A stretch of DNA of 5,936 nt from Shewanella sp. (lineage in GTDB: Bacteria > Pseudomonadota > Gammaproteobacteria > Enterobacterales > Shewanellaceae), in contig SDWK01000933.1 of assembly GCA_004195335.1 (NCBI GenBank), positions 1 to 5,936 on the forward strand. The letters run 5' to 3'. A program made the position numbers and the translations under genes. This document shows, in pieces, positions 4,147 through 5,936 of this stretch. The stretch's first letter is position 1; each line of letters begins with the position of its first letter. The notes beneath the pieces are model-generated. The model made no database searches. It saw only the letters and a list, made by a program, of their open reading frames with translations, and was not told where the DNA came from.

Positions 4147-5936
4147 TTATAACGCCATTAACCAATTGACACTATCGATACGTGAACCAAAGAATTTGGC
4201 ACCTTCGACAGTGTGATGACCATAATCGTAGAAGAGTTTATGATAGCTATCTGTAATGGCGTAGCACACCTCTTTAGGCCTATCGCACACATAATCCATA
4301 CGGTCCAGCACGACCACCTGCTCATATTTAACGGCCATGTTATTAATTTCTTCGTTTAACTGCTTTCTATATTGGCTGGGATCACGATTTAGAAATTGTT
4401 CGAAATGTTTTTGGTTGATCTTATGGATATCACCTATGGATATATTGTCAGCACCTTCATTCAGTAGTAACAAGCTAAATAAAAAATCCGCATAGGTTCT
4501 CTGGCCGAACTCCTCAAACTCATAAATATTCTTCACTAAGGCCGTTCTCTTTCCGTCAGAGATAGCACGCTCAATCACCTGAGAAAACACATCAAAATCC
4601 AGAGGTTTATATTGAGATACAAACATGATCACATCGGCTTGGAGATAATTAGGCGACTCGAAGAGGTTATCGTCTATGTTTGAGATCTCGGCGCCAAAGC
4701 GAGCGACCTGAAACTGACTCATCGTCAGCTCACTACTGATCAACACATTAAACATGTCTTTAGAGTGTGAATTACCCACGAGAAGCAAACGCATCCTTTT
4801 GTCAGATTCATCGAACCATAAGGTACGATCGTACGTGTTTTTCTCCACACCATAATTCTCATCGCCACTTATCTCCCTCAAGTAACGCCAACTATTGGCA
4901 CCTAACTCTCGATTATCGGGCTGATAGCCACCCACCATCGACTGCGCATAGACATCACGAGATTTAAACCCATCACTTAAGTTTAAAATGCCAGCTGTAG
5001 AGATAAAAGCCATCGTCATCACCGCAGATGAGGTAAAAATAAACTGGCGACTATAAACCGTTTTATTGCGAAATGGCTTCTCTACAAACCGCCAGCTCAA
5101 GTAAGCCAGTAGGACGATCCCCAGACACAGGCTCACCATCACCTCAGCCGAAGGTTCGGTAAAACTTCTGTACTTTACGAAGGCAAAGATGGGCTGATGC
5201 CAGAGGTAAGCACTGTAGCTTATCAGCCCAATGCCAACGAACAGCTTAAGGCTGAGGATGCGATTAACTAGAGTACCCGGCTGAGCAAAAATGATGATAA
5301 GTACCGTGCCCACTGTGGGTACCAAGGCATAGAGACCGGGAAAAGGAACCGTTTCGTCGAAAGCAAAAATCGCAAAGCCGATGAGGCCAAGCCCTGTCAG
5401 GCTTAGCAGATCATTGATCCTCGTATGAGTCAATATCGGGTCTTTTCGATTAAAGTAAAATGCTGCAAAAACACCGATTAATAACTCCCAGCCTCTGGTC
5501 GGAAGCAGGTAGAATGCAGCTGTAGGAGAGTGATACGCTCCCCACTGCCCCATGCCTAAACTCAGCAAAAACACCAATGCCAGTGTTGCTAATATCCAAG
5601 CCTTACCCAAACGCCAGGTGAACATAAGAAACAGAGGAAAGAAGATATAATATTGCTCTTCAACCGCCAGGCTCCAGGTATGTAACAGGGGTTTTAATTC
5701 TGCGGCAGTATCGAAATAGTCACTCTCCAGCCAAAACAGAATATTAGATGAGAAGGTAGATACGGCCAGTAAACTTTGAATAAAGTCTTTCATATCGACT
5801 GGCATAAGGTAGAACCAGGCAAAGGGGAAGCAGGCTGCCATCACGAAAAAGAGCACAGGCAATATTCTTCTAGCCCTGCGTTCATAGAAGTTAACGATGC
5901 TAAACCGTCCCTCCTCTAGCTCCGCAAGTATGATGC
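4147..5936 (-). CDS. Membrane acyltransferase-3 fused to an SGNH domain (OafA-like), 5' end missing
   Basis: The frame is open to the window edge (595 codons visible), so an internal TTG at 5862 is not a start. The upstream codons encode FSIVNFYERRARRILPVLFF, the conserved loop after the second membrane helix of acyltransferase-3 proteins. Roughly the first 50 residues, including the usual catalytic His region, are off the window. The membrane part (about visible residues 20-315) has many hydrophobic helices and family signatures: HTWSLAVEEQYYIFFPL (85-101), PTRGWELLIG, SYSAYLWHQP and WRFVEKPFRN. The C-terminal periplasmic part is an SGNH hydrolase-like domain, with a first block reading LLVGNSHSKD (probable nucleophile S389) and a last block DYGHHTVEGA (probable D570 and H573). 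Such fusions move acyl groups, often acetyl, onto O-antigen, peptidoglycan or exopolysaccharide. The acceptor here is unknown and no glycan cluster is visible. The first block has Asn where GDSH is usual. The gene lies 81 bp before tadA on the same strand. Confidence 0.93.
   Translation of the reverse strand, partial: IILAELEEGRFSIVNFYERRARRILPVLFFVMAACFPFAWFYLMPVDMKDFIQSLLAVSTFSSNILFWLESDYFDTAAELKPLLHTWSLAVEEQYYIFFPLFLMFTWRLGKAWILATLALVFLLSLGMGQWGAYHSPTAAFYLLPTRGWELLIGVFAAFYFNRKDPILTHTRINDLLSLTGLGLIGFAIFAFDETVPFPGLYALVPTVGTVLIIIFAQPGTLVNRILSLKLFVGIGLISYSAYLWHQPIFAFVKYRSFTEPSAEVMVSLCLGIVLLAYLSWRFVEKPFRNKTVYSRQFIFTSSAVMTMAFISTAGILNLSDGFKSRDVYAQSMVGGYQPDNRELGANSWRYLREISGDENYGVEKNTYDRTLWFDESDKRMRLLLVGNSHSKDMFNVLISSELTMSQFQVARFGAEISNIDDNLFESPNYLQADVIMFVSQYKPLDFDVFSQVIERAISDGKRTALVKNIYEFEEFGQRTYADFLFSLLLLNEGADNISIGDIHKINQKHFEQFLNRDPSQYRKQLNEEINNMAVKYEQVVVLDRMDYVCDRPKEVCYAITDSYHKLFYDYGHHTVEGAKFFGSRIDSVNWLMAL

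Noticed and set aside
5860..5862. TTG at 5862 as start of the acyltransferase
   Set aside because: The frame stays open to the window edge and the upstream codons encode a conserved acyltransferase-3 segment (NFYERRARRILP), so the true start lies outside.

Overview
The window looks like a piece of a gammaproteobacterial chromosome, probably free-living or marine. This rests on the TadA sequence type, a Lol-type lipoprotein signal, a membrane acyltransferase fused to an SGNH domain, and E. coli-like -10 and Shine-Dalgarno signals. No rRNA, tRNA or CRISPR array was seen, so genus-level placement is not possible.

Layout. Bases 2-232 (+) are the GC-rich 3' end of a gene for a ketopantoate reductase (ApbA/PanE)-like protein. 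After a short gap comes a complete phage/island-type tyrosine integrase (299-1648, +). A gene-free stretch follows (1649-2045). It contains a compact 136-bp MITE-like element with 14-bp perfect terminal inverted repeats and a 6-bp target duplication. From 2046 to the right edge everything is on the minus strand. In transcription order these are an acyltransferase-3/SGNH fusion (4147-5936, 5' end off the window), tadA (3532-4065, essential tRNA adenosine deaminase, TTG start, its own -10 box) and an uncharacterised 413-aa lipoprotein (2046-3287). The lipoprotein has two related Ig-like domains joined by a linker encoded by a 9-bp tandem repeat.

Interpretation. The left part looks like an integration junction: an integrase sits immediately 3' of a chromosomal gene and reads away from it, and a small mobile element is lodged downstream. 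The integrase and the lipoprotein gene converge on the gene-free stretch. tadA is probably ancestral chromosome, so an island boundary may lie between about 1650 and 3530, but no attachment-site duplication could be proved by eye. The lipoprotein and acyltransferase both concern the cell envelope, but nothing in the sequence links them functionally. No clearly new multi-gene system was found. The items most worth following are the MITE-like element, the duplicated-domain lipoprotein and the possible attachment site.
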